Source: Smallanthus sonchifolius (taxonomy: Eukaryota; Streptophyta; Magnoliopsida; Asterales; Asteraceae). From it: a DNA stretch of 64,000 bases. Shown here piece after piece: positions 11,676 through 22,399 of this stretch. The notes under the pieces are model-generated. The model was not told where the DNA came from. It saw nothing but the letters and a program-made list of their open reading frames with translations, and ran no database searches. Both the position numbers and the translations under genes were made by a program. The stretch is from assembly GCA_023525975.1 (NCBI GenBank), contig CM042044.1, positions 6,930,501-6,994,500 of the forward strand, written 5' to 3'. Position 1 is the stretch's first letter. Each line of letters opens with the position of its first letter.

Positions 11676-12780
11676 ATGCCTTTACCATACCGGATTTGCG
11701 GCCAACCCAAACTTCCAACCCAACCCAACCCAAACTTCATATCCAACCCAAACTTCCTACCAAACCCGAACTTTCAAATGTTTAACTACCAACCCCAAAT
11801 GTCTCAACCGGGTACACCACTAGAATTTGTACCCGAAACTCAAGAAATGCCACAAGAAACCGTAAACGAAAATCTAAATGTCTCACAAAATAAAGGAAAG
11901 AAGAAGGTTTCGCAAGAAACTTCTAGCCGGCCGAATACCAGAAAAAAGTGAGAAAAAGACGAGCCACTATTATTGGTTAAGGCGTTTATAGACGTCTCGG
12001 AGGATCCAATAATCGGTAACAATAATTTTGGTTTTGTATTTTTTAAAATTTTCCTTTTTTTATTTTTATGATTATTAATTTGAATATTTGTTTTTTGTAG
12101 GCAACGCCCAAAACAAAAAAACGTTATGGACTAGGGTTCAAGAAAAATATGAATCTTTTATGGGTGTACCGCCCGGTTACCGAAGTTTGGACCAATTGAG
12201 TTCAAAATGGACTCATATAAATGGGAAGGTGGTAAAGTTCCACGGGATCTATCAAGAAGTTTTGCGGGATCGAAGAAGCGGTGAGAGCGATTCCGATATT
12301 TTGACGAGAGCAACGGTCCGGTTTAAAGACGACCATGGTGGCGAAACACCAATTCAATATTGGGAGATTTGTAGGAATTCGTCAAAGTGGCAAACACTAT
12401 ACATTGCCCCCACCCGAACCCCATAAAAAGAACATCAACCGACATCGACGCTAGTCCGGGCGCTTCCGATGGTAGATCTAAGTACAACCTAAACATAGAT
12501 GCACCGGAAGACGTGGAAGAAATACTCCGTCCGATTAGGAAGAAAAAAGCAAAAGCCCAAGCAACGGGCTCGGGATCGGTTTCAAGACACGACGAAATCG
12601 GCGAGAAATTGTCGAACAAATGACAAGATTTAACAACGCCCAAGACGAGAGGATGGATTGGAAACGAACAAAACAACAGATCGAAATTCTTGGTATCGAT
12701 CTTGAGTCACTCACAACCGCCCAACGTTTTTTGATTGAAAAAAAACAAAAGGAGATCAAAGAACGTCATGGTATCCCGTA
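11676..12780 (+). pseudogene. PIF/Harbinger ORF1 (Myb/SANT- and NAM-associated-type) remnant, right arm
   Basis: Three separate frames add up to one ORF1-like protein. First is an Asn/Pro-rich N-terminal part (NPNFLPNPNFQMFNYQPQM) to 11951; this shifts one frame into PLLLVKAFIDVSEDPIIG. A probable intron at about 12018-12101 follows. Next is a Myb/SANT-like part with LWTRVQEKYESF and LSSKWTHINGKVVKF, and a PIQYWEICRNSSKW motif, ending at 12426. Two more shifts lead to the RPIRKKKAK and QMTRFNNAQDERMDW C-terminus ending at 12780. PIF-type elements need this DNA-binding accessory protein as well as a transposase; only the accessory gene is here and it is frameshifted. In plant genomes such proteins are often mislabelled as host genes. 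Confidence 0.7.
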
Positions 12781-13081
12781 GGTTTTGGTTATGTTTTTTT
12801 TTAATTAATGTAATTTTTTTATTAATGTAATTTTTATTTTTATTAATGAATATTATTTTATTATGTTTTATTTTATTTAAATAAAAATTAAAAAAAACAT
12901 TAAATTATCACACCACCACAATCACATGGATATACCCCTTGCCATGTGATTATGGTGTGATTTTTCAGAATCTGACGTGGCGCCACGTGGCGTGCACTTT
13001 ATTATCACATGACACCATAATCACATGGGTATACCCCTTCCCCGTAAAACGTTTATTGAAGTTGCTCTTCCTCCAAAAGGG

Positions 13082-13230
13082 GGAGGAGAGAAATAAAAAA
13101 TAAATAAATATTTATTTTCTTGAGTACGGAGAGAGGGAAAAAGAGGATGATTTTATAATTATGTGACTATAAATTACTTTTTAATAGTTTTGAAGTGCAA
13201 AAGTAAGAAAATTACATTTAAAACGTTTAT
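13082..13230. repeat. Segmental duplication, copy B (empty site)
   Basis: Partner of copy A at 10672-10809; it preserves the pre-insertion junction of the PIF element. Bases 13231-13477 hold a GC-richer stretch with repeated CGAGC/GCTCG words (for example AGCTCGAGCCCGGCTCG) that I cannot assign. Confidence 0.75.
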
Positions 13231-13477
13231 TGAAGTCAAGCCGGCTCGTGATCTACTCAAGATCGGTTCGCTAAAAGCTCGAATCGAACCGAGCTTAAAT
13301 GAGCTCGAGCCCGGCTCGTGTCTTAACTGGACCCACTTGGCGTCAGAGTTGGAGAGCATCCAAGGAAAAATCTCACCCAATACGGCCCCTTCCGAGCTTG
13401 AGGGAAAGCCGAGGCTCGAACTCTGGATCGGCGTGGGTAAAACCTAGGTGCATCAACCTAAGAGCTAGGCCTCATAT

Positions 13478-13837
13478 CACTACTAAAAAAATAAAAAATT
13501 TGCGACAACAGTTTTGTGGGAAATTTGTCGGAATTGCCCGTTGGCGACAAGTTTCCGACAAAAAGTGTTTGTTGTAAAAAACCCCGTAGGAAATGTAATT
13601 TCCGATAAAGTCCCGACTAATTTTCCGACGAATTAGCGACTAAAGCCTCTCGTCGGCAATATTCCGACGATTATAGTAAATAAATAAGTTAACTTATTTA
13701 ATAAATTTGTCAGAAAATTGTAGAAAATCGTATAGTTACTTTTTTGTTTTTGTTTTGTCGGAAAGTTGTCGAAAACTTGTGTGAAATTTCTTTTGTCGGA
13801 AACTTTTGTAGGAAATATACATGTGTTTCTAGTAATG
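13478..13837. mobile_element. Mini CACTA (En/Spm) element, 360 bp
   Basis: It starts CACTACTAAAAAAA and ends TTTCTAGTAATG, the inverse of CATTACTAGAAA. A TAT duplication flanks it at 13475-13477 and 13838-13840. Subterminal regions are rich in the repeated word TCCGACAA/TTGTCGGAA, as expected for CACTA transposase binding repeats. It has no coding capacity. Confidence 0.8.
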
Positions 13838-14480
13838 TATGCATGCCTCAGAAATTAATGGGGAGAAAAACCAGGTCTCTTCCTTACCACTCAACCACCT
13901 GCTCATTTCAGGGCCATATTCTATGTAAATCACAAAACTAGACTCAAGAAGTCAAACCTAAATCATCGTCATCGAGAGAAGATACATCATTATTCTCAAA
14001 CCTAAATCATCGTCATCGAGAGAAGATACATATTAATGTCACTCCATGGCCATAAGGAAAGCTGACATTGTCATCTAAAGAAAGGCTATGTGTATATGAA
14101 ACTAGAAGGGTGATGCACGTTTGTAAGGACTAAGGAGAGATGTAAGAAAATAAAAGAAAAAATCATCGTGTACAAATAGAATTAAACAGGTTTAAATCGG
14201 CCGCAAACATATATGCAAAAAAAAAAAAAATTTAAGCCGATCGACACATTTTATCTTTCTGTCCCTATTTTACACTAGTGTAATTAGTTCATTAATTTCT
14301 TTTGCAATAACTTAATTACTTAACCTTCAATCTTATTTAAAATAGCATAACTACAATAAAATTGCATTTAAAAACCAATAAGTTCAATACTCTTATAGAG
14401 TTTACATATTCATCTTTCATAATGCAATTACTAGTACCTGATATCATTAATTAAATTGGATAAAATCTGAATAGTGGGAT
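13838..14480. other. 3' flank of SDR copy 2, no gene seen
   Basis: A 34-base block beginning AAACCTAAATCATCG is directly repeated at about 13955 and 13999. An A-tract lies at 14217-14230. No open frame or splice signals of note. Confidence 0.5.
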
Positions 14481-17400
14481 TTAATTGATTCTCTTTGATG
14501 AAATCTTTGGCCAAGATATGAACACAAAGTTCATAACTGAGTTGATGATTTCAGGACATAATACCTTCCATAGTATTATTGTCTTCGCCCATGAAGGCAC
14601 TGTCAAATATTTATCTCCGCGTTTAGTGCTACTAACGATCGCCTTAGCACACGTCTGAGCTGATATCCTTGGTACCCACAGCGCGTTTGACTGGTCGAAT
14701 TAACCGAGAAATCAGTCTTAACCAAAAATAAAAAATAAAAAAATTTGAGGATGAATGCATCAATGAAGTACCTCCTCTAACAGTTCCTCGTTGGTTAATC
14801 TCGTCCCGACCAATCCTGGAGTTATTACGGTTATATCGATATCTGAACCGACCTCAATCCTCAAAGTTTCAAAGAAACTTAGTAGTGCCTCTTTACTTGC
14901 CTGTGACACCATTTTCTAATTAACGTTTAACAAGGAACCCTTTTCTTGCTTAATATGTTTTCAATAAAAAATGCTTAAAATATAATAGTTTTTTTGAGTA
15001 AAGTGTTATTTTCGTCCCTGTGGTTTGGTTATTTTAGCCACTTTCATTCAAAAACTTATTTTTTAGTCTTTTCGTCCCTTACTTTTCAAAATCTAGTCAT
15101 TTTTATCCATCTGACTAACTTCGTCTACATTTTAACGTTAAATCAGGGGCAATTTGGTCTTTTTTTTAAATCCTTCTTGAATGCCATATAGGGTAGAAGG
15201 CAGTTGAAAAGATCAAATTGCCCCTGATTTAACGTTAAAATGTAGCTGGAGTTAGCCAGGTGGATGAAAATGACTAAATTTTAAAAAGTCAGGTACAAAA
15301 AAACTTAAAAATATTTTTGGATGAAACTGGATAAAATGGTCAAACCACAGCGATAAAAATAACATTTTACTCTAATTTTTAATGTAATTTAAAGAAAGTT
15401 TTAACTATGATTAATGAATCAAAGACGGAATGAAGATAAGCATATAAAGCACTCAATGTTTTTACTTACATTATAGATGCTTACTCTTGGGGTGGCGAAC
15501 CAACTCCCAGTAGAACATATCGTGATTATTTTCCCTTTGTTCTTCTTTAAGTGTGGAAGTGCAAAATGCGTGGTGTAAACTGATCCCCAAAAGTTTATAT
15601 CCTTAAATACCATAAGACATTATAAGTTAATTATGGATGTTAATTGCAGTTATTAAAAAAATAGTACACAAATTAATAAACTATATTCAAACTAGTAATT
15701 TAAATAACTAGCTAGTTACTAATATAATCATCTTAAGGTATTGTTCGTTTGTATTATTTTATTTAGGTTTTACACTTTTCATTGTAATATTGAATATGCT
15801 AAGTTACACTAGCCTAGTAACTATTTAAATTCAAAATATACACATCTTCAATTTTCTAGTTCAAAGACTTAACAAAAGTACTTTATAATAAATAATAAAT
15901 ATGAGCCATCATGCCTTTGTTCGGGTGATCAGAGGGTTTTGTCATAAGGGTTTTCTCCTGTGAAGGTCACAGGTTTAATCCTCACAAGCTGCAATTCATA
16001 ATTTCAGAAAGACCCTGTGATAGAACTTGAACTATGGGCTAGGAGTTGTTACCGACATCATAACCAACATGTCGTTCTAAAAAAATTAATAAATATGACT
16101 TTTTTTCTAAACTCTGAAATTATCTTCTTGACGTTAAAAGTTATGGATCTGGTTTCTTAATCCATAAGTTTATTAATTACAATTAGGAGTGTTCAAAAAA
16201 ATCTGAATCCGAAACCGAACCCGAATTATCCGAAAATCCGAATCCGAAAATTCGGATATCCGAAATATTATATTTATATATTTTTTTAATTGTTTTTATT
16301 ATTTAAAAAATTGGATCAAAACCCGATATATTATATTTATATATTTTTATATGTATATTTTCTTGATGTTTTTTAAGGTTTTTAATTAAAAATGTTATAT
16401 TTATATATTTTTGTATTTTTTTATATTTTCAGATATCCGTTCAGATATCTGACTTTGAACACCCCTACTTACAATGAAAGTCTCTAGTTACAATATTAGG
16501 TGCTTATATATATCTTAGGTGTGGAGACTATACTAGTATTAACTTTTGTAGGAAATCTAAACTATGAACTAAGCTAATCCTAAGAGAATGCATGTAGAGA
16601 CTGCAAAATTAATTAAAAGTTTCTACAATGTCACTTACCAAATTTTTTTTTAGAACAAATTATAATCATACACATTACAGAATTTGAACCTTTAACTTCT
16701 TAAATAGAGGCAAGCTACCAAGTATTAAGACACTTTATCATCAGGATATCCTCTTGAAGACCACATATCAAGTATTTATACCGGTCCGTACGACTTATAA
16801 AATGTAGCTAACTAATTAATCAAATATATTTAACTAACAACTTAACTAACTAAATATAACATACAAACCACTATTAATAAACTATATTCATACTTTTTAA
16901 CACCTAAATATGGTCATGAAAATAAATGAAAGCATTAAAAATAAAATTCTAAAGAACGAAAGGAAGGTGATCAATACCATGACTGAAACGTGATCGAGCA
17001 CACAAGTTAGGTCTTCAAATAAACCAAATGTTGAGATTGCAGCATTGTTTACGAGGTAATCCACTGGTGCAGCAAATTAACACTTCAATTAATTATATTT
17101 ATTTATATATAAATATTTTTTTTTGTTACCTTTAAAAAAATTATTTTACAACAAACTTCCAAACTGAGAAAACCTTTATTTATGCATGACGTCCCCCGTG
17201 ATATGAATTAATTATAGAGGCGATAGATTGATACGTTTACGTATAAACAATGATATTAAAAAAAATATTTTTAAATATTTTATATAAATCTAATCATTGA
17301 TACATAATATTATAGATAATTGTTATATTATTAACCAAATGAATCCAATATGAACTAACACTTATCAATTACATAAAAAAAGTTAATAGGCAGTTAATGA

Positions 17401-19030
17401 AAAAAATGTTTTAAAAATATACTTAACACAATTTATATGTTTGTTAACATATTACATTATATTTTATTAAACATGTGTAATACAAAATTTTATTCAACCC
17501 GTGTAATACATGAGTTTTTAAAAAACCTAATTTTTTTATTACCAGATATATAACATTATATTTCTAGAGACGACACTATTTCGTCGCTAAATGTGTCGTT
17601 GCTAAAGGTAAGTTTTCTTGTAGTGTAACACACGGGATTCTAACCTACTAATAATCAGATAACTAAAAATACTAAATTAAAAAGATCCGATCTGATGATT
17701 GATATGCAACAACTCGATCCAAAAGATTAATTAACACATTAAATAAGCCATCAGAAAATATGCTTGATTTCTGCTTACATTTGGACATGTTTCTGTTGTG
17801 ATTAGAGAATTATTATGATATTAAAACAGACTTAAGAGTGTAATATACGTACTGATTAATGATTTTTAGTTTTAGTTAGGTTGATGTTTCAAAAACAAAA
17901 TACATTTTTTAATATTTTCTTTAAATTGATTCTAGTTTCCTTAACTCTTAAAAAAATAAAACAAATCTATAATTAGGTTGAAATGTATAACACAAGAACT
18001 CCTTTATTTTGAGGAAGTCTTGTGAATAAGTGAAATAATTATTTTATTATGATATTTTCATACATGATACGACTTATTTGAAGTATTTAACACCCAGGCA
18101 AATAAATGAATGATTTAACATATAATTTACTCGATTTTGTATAAAGATAAATTACAAGTTCTTACAGAAAAGGGAAAATTCTCAAAATATCCATTTTCCC
18201 ATAAAATTCCTTCAAATTTTTCCTTTGACTTTTCAATTCCACAAAATTTCCCCTCACACATGGGCGGCTTCGCGCATGTAATGCAGTTGGGCGCCCCTGA
18301 TTGTATCCAGCGCCGTCTGTGACATAAACACCGGCGGATTCAGAAAAGTACCGGTGTTGCAGTCCATGTTTATATTACTATAGTTTAAAGTAGGAGCGTC
18401 CGACTGTATTACATGAGCGGAGACACCCGTGTTGTAAGGGACATTTTAAGGAACTGAAAAATCAAAAGGACAATTTGAGGGATTTTATAGATAAAAGGGA
18501 CATTTAAAAACAATAACAATGAGTGTTGAATATAAAGATGGTGTTCTTACATTTACCGAAATGTTTGATGGTTTGATCAACAAATCTGTTACATTCCTCA
18601 TGCTTGGAAACATCCGCAGGTATCACAATTACATTTGGTGATCCGAGTGCACTCGCTTGTCGTGCTACACGATCAAGTTGTTTTTCTCGTCTTGCGACTA
18701 ACGCAAGGCATGCTCCTTCTTTTGCAAACTCGATCGCCATATGCTTCAGAAAACTCAAATTAAAGAATCATGTACGTGTGTATATATATCCTCGTATATA
18801 TAATTGTAATCAACACATGTATGAGTACAAGATGAAAACGGATGTTACTATACCTCGCCAATACCAGTTGAAGCACCGGTGATGAGTATAACTTTTCCTG
18901 CAAGTTTTTCGGGATACACATATTTAAAGCAGAACCTCAAGAGATTGAACAACCAAAATACAGGAACTAAGATGATAAACAAGATGATTGAAACAAGAGG
19001 AAAAACAACATTTAAAATCGTGTGAATCAT
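14481..19030 (-). CDS. SDR family dehydrogenase, 11-beta-HSD/steroleosin-like, copy 2 (six exons)
   Basis: Exons are 19030-18854, 18743-18551, 17063-16978, 15601-15470, 14900-14772 and 14690-14481. The first five have exactly the lengths of the copy 1 exons (177, 193, 86, 132, 129), and all introns are GT-AG. The frame is open for 308 codons and ends TAA. TGASTGIG is at about 51-58, NNAA at 129-132, and Ser182/Tyr195/Lys199 are present (YNASK across exons 4 and 5). The N-terminal 30 residues are hydrophobic with prolines at 11 and 23, implying membrane or lipid-droplet attachment. The last exon diverges most from copy 1 and has a different C-terminus. Introns carry a foldback (intron 2), a CACTA end, a SINE and a hAT MITE (intron 3), and a GAGTAAA foldback (intron 4). 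It is in the same orientation as copy 1, about 7.3 kb upstream of it, consistent with tandem duplication. Substrate unknown. Confidence 0.87.
14996..15372. mobile_element. GAGTAAA foldback MITE, 377 bp, in SDR copy 2 intron 4
   Basis: The element is almost one long palindrome. GAGTAAAGTGTTATTTTCGT and GTCCCTGTGGTTTGG at the left match the inverse at the right end, and the arms meet near 15190. The 9-base flanks are degenerate (AGTTTTTTT, TAATTTTTA). It belongs with the elements at 3737, 21548 and 59169. Confidence 0.75.
15905..16086 (+). mobile_element. SINE (family 2), 182 bp
   Basis: A perfect 12-bp target duplication TAATAAATATGA flanks it at 15893-15904 and 16087-16098. A B-box-like GGTTTAATCCT is near 15971, and the element ends TGTCGTTCTAAAAAAA. 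It lies in intron 3 of SDR copy 2. Sequence differs from family 1. Confidence 0.75.
16184..16467. mobile_element. hAT MITE, 284 bp, with CCGAAT/GGATAT repeats
   Basis: The ends are TAGGAGTGTTCAAA and, inverted, TAGGGGTGTTCAAAG, with 8-bp flanks ATTACAAT and CTTACAAT (7 of 8). Many copies of ATCCGAA and TCGGATATCCG lie just inside the ends. Related ends occur near 24530 and 25063. Confidence 0.75.
16645..16750 (-). mobile_element. Possible SINE remnant
   Basis: Read on the minus strand there is a B-box-like AGGTTCAAATTC followed 20 bases later by an A-rich tail. No target duplication was found. Confidence 0.3.
17566..17625. mobile_element. CACTA 3' terminus only
   Basis: The segment has TTCGTCGCTAAATGTGTCG repeats and ends TTTTCTTGTAGTG, the inverse of a CACTACAAGAAAA terminus. 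No matching left end was found in intron 3, so this is a truncated remnant. Confidence 0.45.
18186..18506. mobile_element. Foldback MITE in SDR copy 2 intron 2
   Basis: The left arm (AAATATCCATTTTCCCATAA onward) and the inverse of the right arm (AAATGTCCCTTTTATCTATA onward) pair over about 70 bases. The centre is GC-richer (18260-18420). Target duplication not resolved. Confidence 0.55.
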
Positions 19031-20900
19031 ATCCAAAGATGTGTTCAAGTAGAAGTCTTGATGAATATGGGGGACTAAAACTATAAACTAACATATAAAT
19101 TGAGATGGAATTTATTAAACCAACAACAAAGAAAGTTATAGATACCCATGATACACGGAAAAAGTATAACGTGTGAGGAATACTGTTTTCCTATTATTAT
19201 GTAAGTTTTTGAAAATTGCAAAATCACCCATGTGATTTTCTACTTTAAACTATTACGCTATGTACCCAAATTTATGAACAATTCTACCAATCATTGGGGG
19301 GTAAAATGTGGGTTTTCTTTCTCTTTTAGGATTAAGAATCCACTACTGCGAAATTTTAAAAAATTATGTTAGAATTATAAAAGTTATATGTGTTACGGAC
19401 CAAAATCAGTGTTTGGATATACATGTATAATTGAAATGGTTGTTAAAACAAGTTGAAATATATTAACAACCAGGAATTTCCTTCGTGTGTATAGAAAATT
19501 AAACTAAACTATATTAATATTAATTATATTATAATATCATTACTGTAAATCATGTTTGAGGGTCAAACTTTGTCATTATAATTATGTATGTGTCAAAGTG
19601 TAAATATTGGTCATTAGGTTTACACTGGTTGTATCTAAACGATGTGTCATTTGAGACATACAGGTTGGAAGGGTATTTATATGTATCGATCAAATAAATA
19701 AATACTGTAGTCAAAGAATCAACATTTATGAATTAATTTTGTATTCTTACTTGTTTGAATTCACGCATGATTTCCAACAATAGGTATCAAAACAGTACCA
19801 CATAACAATCGATCAAGGGAATGGCCATGTACATCATCATCGATCAAGAAATCATTATTTTCAGTTGAATGGATAAATCAGTTTGCAAAAGTAATCAAGG
19901 ACATCCAAATTTTTTTTTGAAGAATTGAAATTGGTTTGCATAATCGTTTTCTGCATAATCATATTAGAGGCAACAATTGCATAATCGCTTTTGCCTAATT
20001 TTTTTGAAGTTTGAAACTTGAAGATTAAAAAGTATTCGTGATTAGAAGTACAGGTTCCCCGTGTCTTCTCGTAGCTTGTTTCAATGACGGTGCTCATTTC
20101 CTTGTTCTCTAGCTTCCTCGTGTCTTCTCGAGCTCAAAAACCAGAACCCGATTCTTTCTTTCTTTCTTTCTCTCTCTCTCTAAAGATGTTTTGGTGTGGA
20201 GTGGAATGAGCAAGGGAGGGGTACGACTTTCGGCCCAAGGCCCACTCCAACGAGCCCATTTTCATTTCCATTTTTCCTTGTTCTTTATTATGAGACCCGC
20301 ACTTTTTATTTGATATTATTTCCGACTAACAGTATTTCTTATTATTTTCGGGATGTTACATAGGGTCGATTAAGAGCGGCGACAAATTCAAATTCTTAAT
20401 TGATTGTTTTGTCACTAAAATGGATTATGAGTTCAAATCATTTTAATAGATTTCAATTCCTTTAAATTCCAAATAATTTGAACAAATTACAATTTCAAAT
20501 TCAATTCCTTAAAATTTCAATTCAAATTCCAACGAATTTCACGAACCAAACGTCCTCTCGTAATTGTCCTTTATGCTCAATTACAACTTCATTAGAAATT
20601 GACATGTTTATTCTTTTTATACGGTATAAATTACGTAAGCATTCAAGAAAAATCATCACTAATTTAGATAGAGAAGGAGTATCGATGGGCAAGCGAATAA
20701 TATTCCATTGATTTTTATTTAAAAATGACACTTTTAGTTTTAAAACTTTTTCATGGCTCCTAATATAAACAAACAAATGAAATTATCATAAACAAATAAA
20801 GTAATATAAACAAACAAATTTAACAAAAATTTAAGGTTTTAAAATAAACATAGAGATTGAAGTAATTCCAAAAGGAAAAAACAATTTTTACTCAAAAACT
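19031..20900. other. Non-genic; possible copia LTR and primer-binding site near 19790
   Basis: CCAACAATAGGTATCAAAAC at about 19772-19791 resembles the junction of a copia LTR with an initiator-tRNA primer-binding site (consensus TGGTATCAGAGC), with changes. The preceding 250 bases could be a decayed LTR. Later parts contain a CT-rich simple repeat at 20155-20181 and an A+T-rich stretch without coding signal. Confidence 0.35.
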
Positions 20901-20934
20901 TACAAGTTAAACAGAGGCTGCCTAACAGCGAGGT

Positions 20935-21115
20935 TCAACTGGTTCGACCGGCCGGTCCTGTCCGGTCGTGAAAACATTGGTTTCAGGTCAGAGACTCAAC
21001 CGGACCGGTGGGTTTTTCTTCAAAGCTCCGGCCCCCTGATGTTTTCTCCAAAATTTAAAAATTATAGGACTCCGCCGCGACCCCTTCTGCGTTTTTCTTC
21101 ACGCTTCACCACTGA
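20935..21115. mobile_element. hAT terminal remnant
   Basis: The stretch has CGACCGGCCGGTCC and CCGGACCGGTGGG subterminal repeats, then GCTCCGGCCCCCTGATG and the terminus CTTCACCACTGA, similar to the end of the hAT at 8661. No left partner was found. Just downstream (21120-21250) a short frame rich in Asn and Gly may be a captured gene fragment; I do not recognise it. Confidence 0.4.
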
Positions 21116-21547
21116 TTCCAGCAGGACCACAACAACGACATGAAGGGAGGTGTAGGGTCGGGAGGAAGTGATAATCACTGGAACAACAACTTAGGGTTTA
21201 ACAATGGTGTTAATTTTGGTCAAATTAAGCAGCCTTATTTTGTGCTTTGATCTGCAGTAAGTAGCCCCACTAACAATGGTGTTTTTTACTTGTCTGCAAT
21301 GCCCCGTTACTTCAAAATTCAACAAATAAGTAAACAAGGATTATAAATTTTGTGTTCAATCACAACCTACGCTTGTGTACACTGCATAAAATATATAATT
21401 AAATACTTTGATCCTTATTAAATTACTTTTTAATATGATAAAAGCAAGGTTTAATTTACATGCTCATACGATGAGTAGAAGAATGAAATTTGCATTTAGA
21501 TCAATTTAGGTTTATTTATTTTGTCTTTATTCTTAATAAATCTATAA

Positions 21548-22091
21548 GAGTTAATTGCATAATGACCCCTGTGGTTTGATCAAATTGCATGTTTAGACCC
21601 TAAGTTTAAAAAACTGCAAATTTACCCCAAACATTTGAGACGTGTTGCGCCTTTAGCCCCTGATGTTAACAACGGTTAGTTTTCTAACGGAATGTTAACC
21701 TATGTGTCATCCACGTGACTTACGATTGCAAACTTAATCTTAAAAATGATTAATATCATTAAAAATTATTAAAAAGTAATAAAATTGATAAAAATCAGTA
21801 AAAATTTGTAAAAGTCAGTACAAGTCCGTAAAAAATCTGTAAAAATCACTACTTTTTTTCTATTTTTACTAATTTTAAATGATTGTAGCCATTTTTAAGA
21901 TTAAGTTTGCAATCATAAGTCACGTGGATGGCACATGGGTTAACTTTTCGATAAAAAACTATATGTTGTTAATATCAGGGACTAAAGCCGCAACATATCT
22001 CAAATGTTTGGGCTAAATTTACAACTTTTAAAACCCGGGAACCAAACATGCAATTTGACCAAACCATAAGAACCATTTATGCAATTAACTC
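21548..22091. mobile_element. GAGTTAA foldback element, 544 bp
   Basis: It starts GAGTTAATTGCATAATGACC and ends with the inverse. Arms of about 200 bases pair, meeting around an AAAAATCAGTAAAAA-type simple repeat (21770-21850). The 9-bp target duplication is AATCTATAA at 21539-21547 and AATCTATAG at 22092-22100 (8 of 9), the Mutator-type length. Confidence 0.8.
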
Positions 22092-22399
22092 AATCTATAG
22101 TTTAAAAGTTTAAAACATTAGACTATATGTTCAATTAAAACTTTTAACTATTTATAACATTTTTAAATTTTAAAGGTGTGGGGGTATTGGGAGATGGAGT
22201 AAATTTGTACCGTAAGTGTGCCATTTGCATGAGCAAAGGGAGTGAATAAACACGCAAAGTTTTTATTTTTGTTATCAATGCAAAATACCAGAGTAACTAA
22301 TTATATTTTTTTTTTTCTTTTTTCCATGCATCATTTCTACCATTCTCTAGTAGATCCAAAAATTGCACTCTCCACCCTCATCTACCATTCTATACAACT

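Larger units (their letters stand above)
10813..13043. mobile_element. Composite inverted PIF/Harbinger-type element, 2.23 kb
   Basis: Both ends are the same terminus in opposite orientation: GGGGAAGAGGTATACCCATG at 10813 and its inverse at 13043. The match extends as an inverted repeat for over 270 bases, and then through about 180 bases of ORF1 coding sequence. The left flank is TTA and the right flank GTA. The duplicated empty site at about 13215 reads ATTTAAAACG, so the duplication was TTA. The two arms are two copies of one family fused head to head: an internally deleted copy on the minus strand (left) and a 5'-truncated copy on the plus strand (right). Outer ends are both family 3' ends. 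The unit has the flanks of a single transposition event. No DDE transposase is present. Confidence 0.75.

Noticed and set aside
17490..17640. Helitron 3' end (ACCCGTGTAATACATG)
   Set aside because: The stem is poorly paired and no CTAG terminus follows; too decayed to call.
18137..18322. 61-codon open frame
   Set aside because: It lies in a foldback MITE in an SDR intron and has no family signal.
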